From assembly GCA_037176725.1 (NCBI GenBank), contig JAZBRS010000076.1, forward strand, positions 117,447,001 through 117,511,000: DNA of 64,000 nucleotides, written 5' to 3'. Below, piece by piece: positions 44,936 through 56,468 of this stretch (its first letter is position 1; each line of letters begins with the position of its first letter). Made by a program: the position numbers and the translations under genes. The DNA is from Posidonia oceanica (lineage: Eukaryota > Streptophyta > Magnoliopsida > Alismatales > Posidoniaceae). The notes under the pieces are model-generated. The model did not search any database. It saw only the letters and a program-made list of their open reading frames with translations, and had not been told where the DNA came from.

Positions 44936-44988
44936 ATATCAACGGGGGAACGACAGGGTGTGATACCACAGGACATCTAAAAAAGATG

Positions 44989-45015
44989 CCCCTGGTATCA
45001 AGATGATACCAGGGG
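44989..45015. other. Long hairpin, 11-bp perfect stem, element C
   Basis: CCCCTGGTATC pairs with GATACCAGGGG around a 5-base loop. B (57961-57987) and E (220-243, 504-529) have it at the matching place. Confidence 0.85.
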
Positions 45016-45393
45016 ACAGCCGAAGCGCCCTTGGCATCGAAAAGCGAAGGATAGACAAAATTGACGTGTTTGTCAAACGAGTAGTTGGAGTACCAGCCCG
45101 ACGGAGACTCAGCTGGGGATGCTTGGTAGCTTGACTTGACAGCGTGGATCTACAGAGATTCTGGACTTCGGATTGAATGCTGAGGACTTTCCTGCATCAT
45201 GTTGGCAGCAAGTCTGGCCAGGGGCCTCAAGATATGATTGGCAAGAATTATGAAATGCATTAAGCAGTCTTGAAGTGTAAGCAGATAGCACAAAACACTT
45301 TTGCATAGATAGAACTGTTGGTTACATGCCTGTGGCAGGTCAAAAGATACAGCATAACTTGAAAGGAAACTACATAGCAGTTGCATAAACGCT
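45016..45393 (-). other. 3' untranslated stretch after the PMD gene, element C
   Basis: No gene. It is conserved with B (57988-58367), including GTTTGTC, GAGTAGTT and CAGCCCGACGGAGACTCA. It links the PMD stop to the hairpin array. Confidence 0.6.
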
Positions 45394-46704
45394 CTAGCTG
45401 GATCGAGCCTTCTTTGATTTCCCAGAGTCAGGGAACAGGGGGTCGCCTGGTGGGATTTCATTGATGGGCTAGAGGTCTTGCACCTCGGTCACGTACTCAG
45501 GGGTACATCCCATGCCTCTCGCAGCTGCGATGTCTGTTGATCGCACTCCATGCTGCATCAGATTGGCCAGCTCCTTTGTTGGGGCAGCTGTACTGAGGGG
45601 ATATGTTTGAAGGAGCTTAGGTGCTGTGCTGTCAACAAAGGCGCCTTGTTGGAAGCTGAACTGGCACATGACCCTGATAGGGTGGTATTCCACACCCGCA
45701 GTGAATTCTGGTAGCACAATCAGCCGCATGTCGCGTGTGCTGAAGAAGACAGTGAATGGTTCGGCCATGGAGGGGATGATGCGCATGTCGCGTGTGCTGA
45801 AGAAGACAGTGAATGGTTCGGCCATGGAGGGGATGATGCGCTAGGTTACTGCGTCATCCGTCAGCTCTGATAGCTTGTCGTATTCTTCTTTGACGCTCTT
45901 GACTGTCTTGGTATGGCCGTTGTTGCAGTAGGCTTCAAAGGCATGCACCTGGGGGCGCAGAAGGTCCATCTCTAAGTGTGCGGCTAGCCAGACCTGTATA
46001 AGTGCTCCGTAGCCAAGAAAGTGGCAGCAGCGATGCGAGATGCGATCCAGCTCGTGGTATGTTTCTGCTAGAACAACCAATGCCAGGTCTATCTACTAGG
46101 TCACCACAGCAAGTGCTATTTCTGCGATCTCGATGGCCACTGTCAGTCGGCCATGAGTAAAGACTAGCTTGCCTAGGAAACGGGTGATAAATCCTCAGAG
46201 CCACAGCTCGTCTCCAAGTTCAGCACGCTTTTCCATGATATCATCAAAGTATGCTAAGTGAAGCAGGGGCGCGGGCCCGCTGGTTTAGATCAGTCTCTGC
46301 TGGCAACTTCGGGTAGAGAGCCCAGTCAGCTGTCTCAGGACTGCAATGTATCCATCATGCCTCATGAAGATAGGCGGTCCCATGATCTTGGAGAAGCCAT
46401 AGATCCGGCGCACTTCTTCCAGTGTGGGTGTCAATTCAATTCTGCCAAAGCGGAAGACATGGTGCGCCGGTTTCCAGAACCTTGCAGCGGTGCACAGAAG
46501 ATGGCGGCTCACTTCTACATAAGCAGCCTTCAACAGATTGGTTGGAATGCCCCATAGGCGTAGCTTTTCCCAGTCATCTTTGGTAAGCTTGCCGATCCAC
46601 TCTCACAGGATCTCAGAACAGTGCACCGGGGTCACTAGAGTAGGGAAACCCATTGCATAGACCGCAGAATGTCGGTAGATGGCTGTTGCAAAATCTTCAG
46701 GTAC
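45394..46704 (-). pseudogene. Plant mobile domain (PMD, MAIN/MAIL-like) gene of element C
   Basis: Compared with B, the same protein is encoded from Met 46651-46653 or from the splice-like site at 46704. Visible blocks: FWKPAHHVFRFGRIELTPTL, LEEVRRIYGFSKIMGPP, LDRISHRCCHFLGYGALIQV and GAFVDSTAPKLLQTYPLSTA. PMD proteins (Pfam PF10536) include Arabidopsis MAIN and MAIL1, nuclear proteins linked to silencing and genome stability; PMDs are also known from transposable elements. All coding segments share one frame, with no frameshift. Damage consists of stops (among them 46285-46287, 45841-45843 and 45469-45471) and an in-frame 57-bp tandem duplication (45725-45838) repeating 19 residues. It is in sense orientation, downstream of integrase. 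Confidence 0.85.
45725..45838 (-). repeat. 57-bp in-frame tandem duplication in the C PMD gene
   Basis: Two almost identical 57-bp copies, each containing CGCATGTCGCGTGTGCTGAA and GGTTCGGCCATGGAGGGG. B has one copy. It adds 19 residues without shifting the frame. Confidence 0.92.
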
Positions 46705-48049
46705 CTGTTACCAAGACTATAGATTATCAGATTTCATACGGGCACATAATCACTGACTGAAAGTAGATTCTGAAGCTGGTAAAGCAGTTCAACATATTAA
46801 ACAGTAAACATTCTGAACATAGCAATTAAACACATATAAGTAGGGGGATTCTGTTGACACAGGGGCGAGGACTGGCAGGAGTTCTGGACCAGCGCAGCTC
46901 GATGATGCCAACGCGTGCTGAGTAGAGTACTGTCTCAGTGCTAGAGCAAGTCTTGCAAGGCGGAATGATTAGAGGGAGAGGAGATGATTGGAAATGCAGA
47001 TGTATGCATGATTTATGATTGGTGTAGTTTGCCCTCAGCATCGGGAGTGCTTTGGTGCCTGCTGTATAGGAAGGGAGCGGTCCCTGACTCACTGGACTCT
47101 ACTCAGACTCCTAACTTGTTGGTGGCACTCCAGGAAAGGGTGTTGGTGATGTTTGGTGGTGGTGTGGAGAGGACAGGCTCTATGCCAAACTCTCAAGGAC
47201 TTACACTCACTCTTTTCTTCTTCTTTTTGTCTCTCTTGCTTCTATATAGGTGTGCAGGGCTCTCCCCATTCCTGTCTTGGAGACAAGGAGGACCTGGCTT
47301 GAATTTTGACTCTTCTTTAGGGTAGGTGAAAGGTGCAGGATTATTCTGCTTGCCATCATTTTTGGAGTTGACTTTTGTTTCTCTTTTTTTTCTTTTCTAT
47401 CATTCTCTTTTTTTCTTTTCTATCATTCTCTTTTCTTTCTTTCATTTTTGTTTCTTTTTGTTGTTTCTTTTTTTTCTCTTCTTTTCTCTTCTCTTTTTTT
47501 TTTCAGGCTTGCAGGTCTCCGCTATCCCCACCCTAGAGGAAATGGGTGCCTGGCTTTTGAGACATGGAGGCTAGGATCTTCGGGTGTGAACTTTGGCTTT
47601 CTCTTCCTTTCTTTTCTTGTGCATCAGGCATGGGCATGTATTCCTTTCTGGCTAACGCCTAGCATTCTTCTAGGAGTGTAAGTCCTTAGGTGTTTGGGCA
47701 TTTCGCCTGTACTCACTGAGTGGTGGCTCCCTCACTAGCTAAGACATCTAAGTAGTATCAGGTGAGGTCAAGAGACTCCTTCCAGAGTAGGCAAGCACTT
47801 CCGGTTTTCATCACTAGGGAATATGCGATGCATGATTTAAGAGGATGACGATGATGATTAATAAAAGGGGTGAGAGACGGGACGTATGGGAATGCAGTGA
47901 TAACAATGCAGAAGATAGGGCGAAGTGATGCATGAAGATGTACAGGGGTGAAGATGGGGAGATAGGACGAAAAGAGGAACGGAAGCATGTAAGGGATGGG
48001 AGTACAAAAGGTGGGACGGAGAAGAAGGATCTGCAATGGTGGCTCCAGG
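46705..48049 (-). other. Spacer between integrase and PMD gene, element C
   Basis: About 1.3 kb without a supported gene; conserved in B (59622-60942). It includes a long T-rich stretch on the plus strand (47360-47510, so A-rich in sense). Next to PMD it ends CTTGGTAACAG|GTACC, a 3' splice-site-like sequence. It could hold an intron and/or a promoter for the PMD transcript. Confidence 0.5.
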
Positions 48050-49284
48050 CTACTGATAGTACTTCTTGAGGTAGCACAAGTTGACCGACTCGGACTGCTC
48101 GACCTGGTCCATGTCCTCAAGAGTTGCAGTGCCGCCCGAGAAGATCTGCTTGACCACAAAGGGGCCACGCCAGTTAGGTCAGAATTTGTCTCGACCGTCG
48201 GGTAAATGGATGGCGCGTAGAACGAGATCTCTTGGCTGGAAGCTTCTGGGTTGGACTTTCTTCAAGAACGCTCTAGCCATCCGCTTCTGGTAATAGTGAG
48301 CATTGTGCATAGCTTGTAGTCTGTGCTCATCAATCAAATTCAGTTGGACGCAGCGGTCTTCAACCCATTCTGCCTCTTCAAACTCAGCTTCTCGTAGGAT
48401 CCGCAGTGAGGGGATCTCTACTTCGACAGGTAACACCGCTTCCATGCCGTACACTAGAGAGTATGGGGTGGCTCCCGTCGAGGTCCGGATTGATGTCCTG
48501 TACGCCCAGAGCACGTACGGGAGTTTGTCATGCCAATCCTTGTGGGTTTCTGCCATCTTCTTCATGATTTTGATAATGTTTTTGTTAGCAGACACCACTA
48601 CTCCATTCATCTGGGGCCGATAAGGCGAGGACCTGTAATGCTTGATCTTGAGACTCTACAAGTACTCCTCGGTTCTTTTGGCAATGAAGTTCGTGCCATT
48701 ATCAGAGATGATGGAGTGCGGGACCCCATATCGGGCAACGATATTGTTCCTGATAAACTTTTCTGTTGCTACAGCAGTGACTGTCTTATAAGAGGTTGCT
48801 TCCACCCACTTAGTAAAGTAGTCAATCGCTACCATGATGAAGCGATGACCGTTCGAAGCAGCAGGGTGTATTGCACCAATGACGTCGATCCCCCAGGTGG
48901 AGAAAGGCCATGGCGAAGACATGTTATGTAGCTAATGAAGGGGAGCCCTGATAAAGTTACCATGGATCTGGCAATTGTGGCAATTACGCACAAACCGACA
49001 GTAGTCCGCCTCCATGGTCTGCCAGAAATAGCCTTGGAGCATGATCTTCTTGGCTAGGAGGACGCCGTTCATGTGCGAGCCACAGGTCCTTGCATGTACT
49101 TGAAGCATCAGCGTGTCAGCCTCCGACTTGTCCAGGCAGCGTAATAGCATCTGATTATATGATCTTCTATATAACTGCCCAGCCCCCAACACATACTTTG
49201 ACGCCAGATGCGCCAAAGTTCTCCTGTCTGCTGCTGTGGTGCCAGGTGGAAGGCTGCCGGATTCCAGGAAAGCTTTAATGTCAT
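48050..49284 (-). pseudogene. int: Integrase of element C, 5' side cut by element B
   Basis: Ty3/gypsy integrase, minus strand. The zinc-binding region has VHARTCGSHMNG and later CHNCQIHG. The core has STWGIDVIGAIHPAASNGHR and SIISDNGTNF with the first two catalytic Asp. The third catalytic residue, Glu in B (MNGAVEST), is Val here (MNGVVVSA, codon 48593-48595). The C-terminal part ends at YLKKYYQ and TAG (48050-48052). Stops occur at 48932-48934, 48656-48658 and 48176-48178, all in one frame. At 49284/49285 the gene meets the LTR end of B, which is inserted in the segment between archaeal-like RNase H and integrase. The rest of C pol should lie beyond the right edge. GTCAT (49280-49284) is the predicted duplication. 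Confidence 0.9.
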
Positions 49285-52200
49285 TGTAGTAAACCCAATC
49301 AGAATCAGGCTTACTATTAGCGGCTAAGTCCGAGGAGGAGGGCTCAACTCGAAAACACTTAAAACAGAGGAGAAAAGATAAGAAAAGAAGAAGATAAGAC
49401 AATTCAGAGTCGCCACTGTGTCTATTATCAGGAGACAAGGAAAACCAGGGGAAATGCGTGAGTTAACACGCAAAACCAAGCAAGAAATGCAAAGCAAAGC
49501 AATGAGAAGGAAAACAAATGCAAATGAGATGACTCATGCCTAGGATAAGGGCAATATGGTCATTGCAGGCCAAAAGACTGGGCAAGGACTCCTGTTACGT
49601 GCGGGGAAGGTGTTAGGCACCCTCGACACGCCCGAGAATCGGTCTTTCTAGGCTTACGCTCGCATACACAGGGAATGCAGGTTTGAATGCCTAAATGCCA
49701 GTGAATGCCTGAATGAATGCTTAAAGGTGTGCTCTAAGTGGTGGGATGCAATGCAGGAAAGTAAACGTGCAGTCTAAGTGCTCAGCAGCGCTGCCTGTGT
49801 TCCGAACCGGGCGAAACCTGGCTCGTGAGAACTCCAGGCAGTAAGCATCACTGCCCTATATGCAAATGCAAGCGCAAAAGCAAAACGATGGTAAAACCAA
49901 GCAATGCAAGCGACATACAAAGGAAAACGGCATAAGACACGCAAAACAATGCGAGAAGCGGAAGTGGCACGCAAAACGGTGTAAGAAAACAAGATCGGCA
50001 CGCAAAACAGTGTGAGAAAGCAAAGCGGCAGGCAAAACGGTGCGAGAAAGCAAAGCGGCACGCAAAACGGTGCCAAAGACAGAGCGGGCACGCGAAACGG
50101 TGCCAAAGACAGAGCAGGCACGCGAAATGGTGCCAAAAGCAAAGCGGGCACGCAAAACGGTGCCAAAGACAGAGCAGGCACGCGAAACAGTGCCAAAGAC
50201 AGAGCGGGCACGCGAAACGGTGCCAAAAGCAAAGCGGGCACGCAAAACGGTGCCAAAGACAGAGCGGGCACGCGAAACGGTGCCAAAAGCAAAGCGGGCA
50301 CGCAGAACGGTGCCAAAGACAGAGCAGGCACGCGAAATGGTGCCAAAGGCAAAGCGGGCATGCGAAACGAAGCCAAAAGCAAAGCGAGCACGCGAAACGG
50401 TGCCAAAGACGAAGCGGGCACGCGAAACGGTGCCGAAAACAAAACGGGCACGCGAAACGGTGCCAAAAGCAAAGCGGACATGAAAAACGGTGCCAAAAGC
50501 AGAGCGGGCACGCAAAACATTGCAAAAAGCGGAGCGGGCAAGCAAAACGGTGCCAAAAGCAGAGCGGGCACGCAAAACGGTGCCAAAGACAGAGCGGGCA
50601 CGCGAAACGGTGCCAAAAGCAAAGCGGGCACGCAGAACGGTGCCAAAGACAGAGCGGGCACGTGAAACGGTGCCAAAAGCAAAGCGGGCACGCAGAACGG
50701 TGCCAAAGACAGAGCGGGCACGCGAAACGGTGCCAAAAGCAAAACAGGCACGCAAAATGGTGCCAAAGACAGAGTGGGCACGCAAAACGGTGCCAAAGAC
50801 AGAGTGGGCACGCAAAACGGTGCCAAAGACAAAGCGGGCACGCGAAACGGTGCTAAAAGCAAAGCGGGCACGCAAAACGGTGCCGAAAGGAAAGCGGGCA
50901 CGCAAAACGGTGTCAAAGACGAAGCGGGCATGCAAAACGGTGCCAAAGACAAAGTGGGTACGCAGAACGGTGCCAGAGACGAAGCGGGCACACAGAACGG
51001 TGCCATAGACAGAGCGGACACGCGAAACGGTGCCAAAAGCAAAGCGGGCACGCAGAACGGTGCCAAAGACAGAGCGGGCACGCGAAACAGTGCCAAAAGC
51101 AAAGCGGGCATGCAAAACGGTGCTAAAGACTGAGCGGGCATGCGAAACGGTGCCAAAAACAGAGCGGGCACGCGAAACGGTGCCAAAAGCATAGTGGGCA
51201 CGCAAAACGGTGCCAAAGACAGAGCGGGCACGCGAAACGGTGCCAAAAGCAAATCGGGCACGCAAAACAGTGCCAAAGACGGAGCGGGCATGCGAAACGG
51301 TGACAAAAGCAAAGCGGGCACGCAAAACGGTGCCGAAAGCAAATCGGGCACGCAAAACGGTGCCAAAGACGAAGCGGGCACGCAAAACGGTGTCAAAGAC
51401 AAAGTGGGCACGCAAAACGGTGTCAAAGACAAAGCGGGCACGCAAAACGGTGCCAAAAGCAGAGCGGGCACGCTAAACGGTGCCAAAAATGGCGAAATAA
51501 AACATCAATGAAGTCGTGCAGATGTAAATGCAAAGAGAGAGGACAGGAGAAGCGAAAGGAGAAGCAAACAGTGCGTGTGTGAGAACAGACACTGTTTAAG
51601 GACCACGTAGAGTAGGTGTGAAGACCTACAATGGAGAAGATAAGCAAGTGGAAGGATCACCACCATTCTGTAACTGTTTCCCACTAAACCGTCCTACGAT
51701 ATTTCTCGCACGCTGCCAAAAGCTCGCAGTGCGATCAGATCGTGGGAAAGGGAGAAGAAAGTTGCAATTAGTGGTGAATCCAGGGGAAACACAACACAAA
51801 GCACTTGAGAATACGCGAAAAAGAGGAGCAGAGCTGATAGACAAGAAGAGGAAGTCCTATTCTACATGTTCAAGGAAACAGAAAGCGAAAACGATGCATG
51901 CGATGCAAATGGTGTGCAAATGAATGCTGTGTTGGGGTTCAGGAGGACTTACCTAGGAAATCTGAAGCCTGATCTGAGATTTGTTTGGTCCATGCTGAAG
52001 AGCGCTCCGCCGGGGTCGTCCAGGTAGCTTGGTTGAGAAGATCCAACGGCCGGATCTGAAGATATCCCAGCTTCAAGGCAGAGGGGCCAGAACAGTGGAG
52101 AAGAATGGATCTAGGTGTACAAGGGGGTCCTAGGGGTGTGCAAAACAGGTCCTCCCCTGTGAATGGGAGCTAAGAGTGTTTAAGTGTGTGCAAGGAATGC

Positions 52201-55200
52201 AAAAATGCAAGAAAAGACCTAAGGATGATTTTTCAGAAAATTGGGGACTTAAATGCAATTTTTGAAAGAATGGGGGTCTAAATGCAAAGATTTTGAAAAG
52301 TTCGGGGCTTTTTATGCAAGGTTTTTGAAAGCTTAGGGGTCTGAATGCAATTTTGCAAGATGCAGGGTTCAAAATGCAACCTAATAAGGTAAACATGCAC
52401 TGGAATAGGCTTTGCAATCATATGGAGGATCTATATGCAATTTTAAAACATGCAGGGGTTGAAATGCAATTTTGTAAACAAAATGCAAGCTAAATGCATG
52501 CTATGCATGATGCAGAGGACCTATGTGCAAAAATCAGGAAGCAAGAGCTAAGCATGCAATGCAGTGAATGAAGGATGCAAACAGAATGCTTGATAACAGA
52601 TCAAAGGACCAACATGCAAATAATGCAAAGATCAGGACTTAACAGCAATTTAATAAGGTAACAGCAAGCATTTAAGTGGCGTTTAACAACTGAAGGACCT
52701 AATTGCAAAAATAAAAACATGCTGGGGCAAACAGTAAAGCATAGCAAGCCATGTTGAACCAAGAACGGACTGATATGCAAATATAACAACTTACTAGACT
52801 AGATCTAAAGAAATAAAATTAAACCACAACAGCAGAGGACCATCATGTAATAACAGAAACATGCAAGGCTTAATTTAAAAGACAGCTAAAGAAAATGAAC
52901 AGCATGTGGATGTCAGTGCAAATAGGCAAGAATGTAGACTTTAATTGCAATTCAATATGATTTAAAATCAGAATAAAATGATTCATAAACTGATCTGGAC
53001 CTAGATGCAATATTAGAAAGTTATAAGGACAGCAATGCAATGCAAGTAAATGAACTAAGTTAAAAAAATAAAAGAACAGTAGGTAGATGGTTGCTTACAG
53101 GGGGCTGCCGGAGCTCGTCGGTGGCTGATCTGGATCGGTGGAGGAGGTGTCGGCGCGGCGGAAGCTCGCGGGAGCGCGGTTGCAGTCGGAGCGCCGGAGA
53201 AGAAAGGGACTTTGGCGAGCTCGTGCGGGCGGCACAGGCGACGAAACGCCTCGAGGAAAAGCCGAGGAGCAAGAGGAGGAAGAGGAGAATCCGGAGGAGG
53301 CTTCCTTCACCCCTCACGCGCGTAGGAGATGGCCACCCACCTAGGTGGCTTTCGGCCGGCCGGAGGGAGGTGGGGACGGCGTGGACCGGCAGCTGCTGCT
53401 GCTGGGGAGGCTCGGGGACGTTGCCGGAGGTCCAAGGAGGAGGACGAAGCTTCTAGAAGCAAGCTCCACTGCCCGGAGCAAGATCTGGTTCAGATGAGCT
53501 CTTGCTGTGAAGGCCGAGGTGGGTACGGCGATGTGCGGCGTTCTAGGCCGAGCCAAGGGCACGGGCGGCTAGGTGGTTGTCTGGGGAGCGTGTGGGAAGA
53601 AGCGGAAGTGGATTCCACTGAGTGTGGAAGAAGTTATGGAGGTTTGAAGTTTTCGGGCAAAAACAGGACCCAAGTGTTTGTAGTGGAATGCGGTGGCTGT
53701 GGGAGGTCTCGTGGTGAGATGTTGGGTGAGTTGTGAAGGTGGGAGGTTGGTGAGTACGATGGTGGAGTTTGGGAATTTTTGGATGCCTGTAGTGGAAGTT
53801 CTTCAATGGAGTATGTGTGTTGGAAGCTTTGGAGAGAAAAATGGGTTCAAGTGGTCTGTTTTTTCGGGAATTCTTGGGTTGCTTGGCTTCTTTCTTCTGG
53901 TGGAGTGCACAAGGGAGAGAGGATGGTCTGTGGGTGAATTCTGGATCCCTTCTGATCTCTTTTCCCTTGGTTCCACTCGTTTCTTGGGTTATGGCTTGGG
54001 TTTAGGCACTTGAGTGCCAAGGAGGGGTGGTGGCAGGTCTCGGGCGGCGCATGCCGGTCTGGACTGGTGTAGGGGCGTGCAGATGGTCAGGTCTGGTGGT
54101 GTGTGCAGTGGGTTGGGAGTAGGGTGGTTGAAGACAGAGAGGAGAAGGAGAAAGAGGTCTGCTGTAACAGAGGGGGGAAGGGAAAGAAATCCAAAAAAAA
54201 AAATAAAATAAAATAAAATGGAAGAAGAAGAAATTGGAAAGAAAAAGAAAGAAGAAAAGAAAGAAGGAAAAGATTAAGTTTTTGTTTCTCTTTTTTTGGA
54301 TTTGTTTCAAAGCATAATGTTTGTTTTTTTTTTTTTAATTCTCTTTTTTCTTGATTACTCTTTTGAATTTGTTAATGGTTTCCTTCTTTTAAGTTTTTCT
54401 TTTTTTGATTGTTTTAATTGTTTAAACTTCTCTTTTGATTTAAGTTTTTAGGATTTAAGTTTTCTTTAAATTGTTTTTTTGATTTTGTTGGTTAAATTCT
54501 TTTTAATAGTTTTTAGTTAAGTTTTCCTTGTTAAAATTTTCTTGTTAAGTTGGGATTTTTAATTAGGCTTTTTTGATGGGTTGCTTTTTAATTAGTTAGG
54601 AGGAGTTTTAAGTTTTTTGATTTTAGTTTTTTCTTAAGTCTTTTTTAAATTGCTTTTTGATTTTGTTTGTTAAGTTTTTGTTGTTAAGTTTTTTAATTAA
54701 ATGTTTTTAAATTGTTTCAAGTTTTTTGATTGTTTCTTTTAGATTTGTTAAGTGTCTTTTAATTACTTGTCTTAATGTTTTTAATTGTTTTCTTCTTCTT
54801 CTTTTTTTTTATGATTTGTTTTTTGATTATTTTTAATGAGGTTTTTACTTTTGGTTTGTTTTGATTATATTTTGGTTTTTTGCTTGATTTTATAGCATTT
54901 TCCTTTGTTTGTTTTGTATTTTTTTTAGATTGCATTCTTAGTTTCTCTTTTTAGTTGGGTTTAGTTAGTTTTTTGTTTTTAATTGTTTGTTTAAGTTTTT
55001 AATTATTTCTTTTTAGGGTTTTGATTTGTTTCTCTTTTGTTTTAGAGTTTTAAAGGTTTTTTAAGGTTTTTTAAGGCTTTAGTGGAAGAGAGGAAAAGAA
55101 GGGGAAAAGGAAAAAGAAAAGGAAGAAATGGAGGAATAAATAGGAAAGAGAGGAGTTGAAGGAAAGTAATTTTTTGAAAATCAAAGAAAATGGTAAAAAT

Positions 55201-55937
55201 AAGATAAAAATAGGAATAAGGTTGAGAACAGATGGAAGCACAAGGGGGGCCCATAGCCAGGCAAAAAAGAGGGAGAAAAGGAGGTGAAAAGAAGGAGGAT
55301 AATCAGGAGAGGGAGAGAGGAGAGAGAAAAGGATAATCTAGGAGAGAGAAAAGGATAATTTGGGCAAAAGGAGGCTTTAGAGGTTTCCAAAAGGGGTGAA
55401 ATTTGGCGGGTGTGTAGTCTAGGGTCTCTAGTCTTGATCCTAGGGTTTTGGTTTGGTTTTGAGAAAGCTTTGGAAGGGTTTTGAGGTGTAGAAAAAGGGT
55501 AGTTTTGCCTAAGTTTCCTAGGATTTTTGGGAGTGGTTTTGGTTTGAAAGTTTCTAGGATTTTTGGTGAGTTTGTTAAGTCAGGGATGGTGAGTTTTCCT
55601 ATGGTTTTTGGTTAGTTTTCGGGTTCGAGAAAGGGGTGTAATCTTAGGTTGAGTTTGGGCTTGTTTTGGAGGGAAAGAGAAAGGGAGAGGTGTGGATTTG
55701 GACCTGCATTTGGATGGTTTTAGGGTAAGGTCTTGGATGGGTTTTGGGGTAAGGTTTTGAGAGGGTTTTGGGGTGGTTCTCTGGGTTAGAAGATGGGTGT
55801 AGCTCTAGGTCTGGTTTTGAGGTTTGAGGTGGGGTTTTGATTTGAAAGGAAGGGTGAGGAGAAAGGTGTAATTTTGGGTTTTTCCTAGCCACCAGAGAGA
55901 CCTGCCAATTCAGCCTTGTCGAAATGGAGTGTCAACA
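49285..55937 (-). mobile_element. 3' LTR of element B, 6,653 bp
   Basis: In the sense direction it starts TGTTGACACTCC at 55937 after the polypurine tract and ends TTTACTACA at 49285. It is the same family as X and C; its extra length comes mainly from an expanded 30-bp minisatellite (49925-51500). It keeps the pyrimidine tract (54130-54300), the GC-rich block with a GTAAGC donor-like site (53098), AT-rich repeats (52150-53070), the intron-like pair (donor 51952, acceptor 51626), both conserved boxes and the PBS-like word. Near its end it lacks about 45 bases present in C. Confidence 0.9.
49925..51500. repeat. Expanded 30-bp minisatellite in LTR B, about 50 copies
   Basis: The unit is like GGCACGCGAAACGGTGCCAA followed by AGACAGAGCG. 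Alternating AAAGC/AAGAC variants suggest 60-bp higher-order pairs. Frames of up to 570 codons run through it on both strands because the period is divisible by three. They are not genes. Confidence 0.95.
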
Positions 55938-55986
55938 GATGCCCCTCCCTGAGCGAGGTCAAGGGGACCGAGACCGCTGCTCAGGG
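55938..55986 (-). other. Polypurine tract of element B within a hairpin
   Basis: Minus-strand AGGGAGGGGCATC abuts the LTR start. CCCTGAGC (55947-55954) pairs with GCTCAGGG (55979-55986), as in C. Confidence 0.8.
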
Positions 55987-56468
55987 TTGAGAAGACGCCC
56001 CATTCGACCGTAGAGCCAAAAAAAAATTGCTATTAGTGTGAGTTACTTATTCGGCAGATACACCGAACGTCGTAGCTCATTGCCGCAATGCAAAATGCAA
56101 ATGCAGATGGATGAAATACAATGCATACAATGCATGCTAGTGCAGATGCGATGCAAATGTTAGTGCAAAAGTTAGTACAGATAAGAATGCTGATGCGGTG
56201 CAGATGATATTGATGATGTTAGACTGGTATGCAATGCTAGCAAGGAAGGTGCAGAGATGATGCGAGAGAAATGCTAAATGAAAGGCGCGATGTGGCGCAA
56301 GGATCTGGCAGGTAGGCCAAACTTGCGCGACAAGGCGAGAAAGAAAAAGTGCAGCTTATCCCTGCCTAGGAAGCAAGCTAGCAAAAGAAGTGCGAGGGGA
56401 GAGGGGATGGCTCTCCTATCGCGAGGGGATGCGGGACTTTGCCTTCCTGGGACAAGGTCGCGCGAAGA
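55987..56468. other. Spacer between polypurine tract and hairpin array, element B
   Basis: TGCAGATGCGATGCA-type words and a GGGGAGAGGGGATGG stretch. No gene. Confidence 0.55.

Larger units (their letters stand above)
42824..49284 (-). mobile_element. Element C internal region, 3' half
   Basis: Integrase, spacer, PMD, hairpin array and polypurine tract, followed by the 3' LTR 37146-42823. The part upstream of integrase is displaced beyond the window by the insertion of B, not necessarily deleted. Confidence 0.85.

Noticed and set aside
49774..51486. Long open frames (up to 570 codons) on both strands
   Set aside because: They run through the 30-bp minisatellite, whose period keeps several frames open. 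The predicted products are ten-residue repeats with no conservation.
49285..55937. Deletion of gag, protease and RT from C
   Set aside because: The LTR at this point has its own polypurine tract and internal region to the right, so it is B inserted into C pol. The missing part is probably displaced, not deleted.
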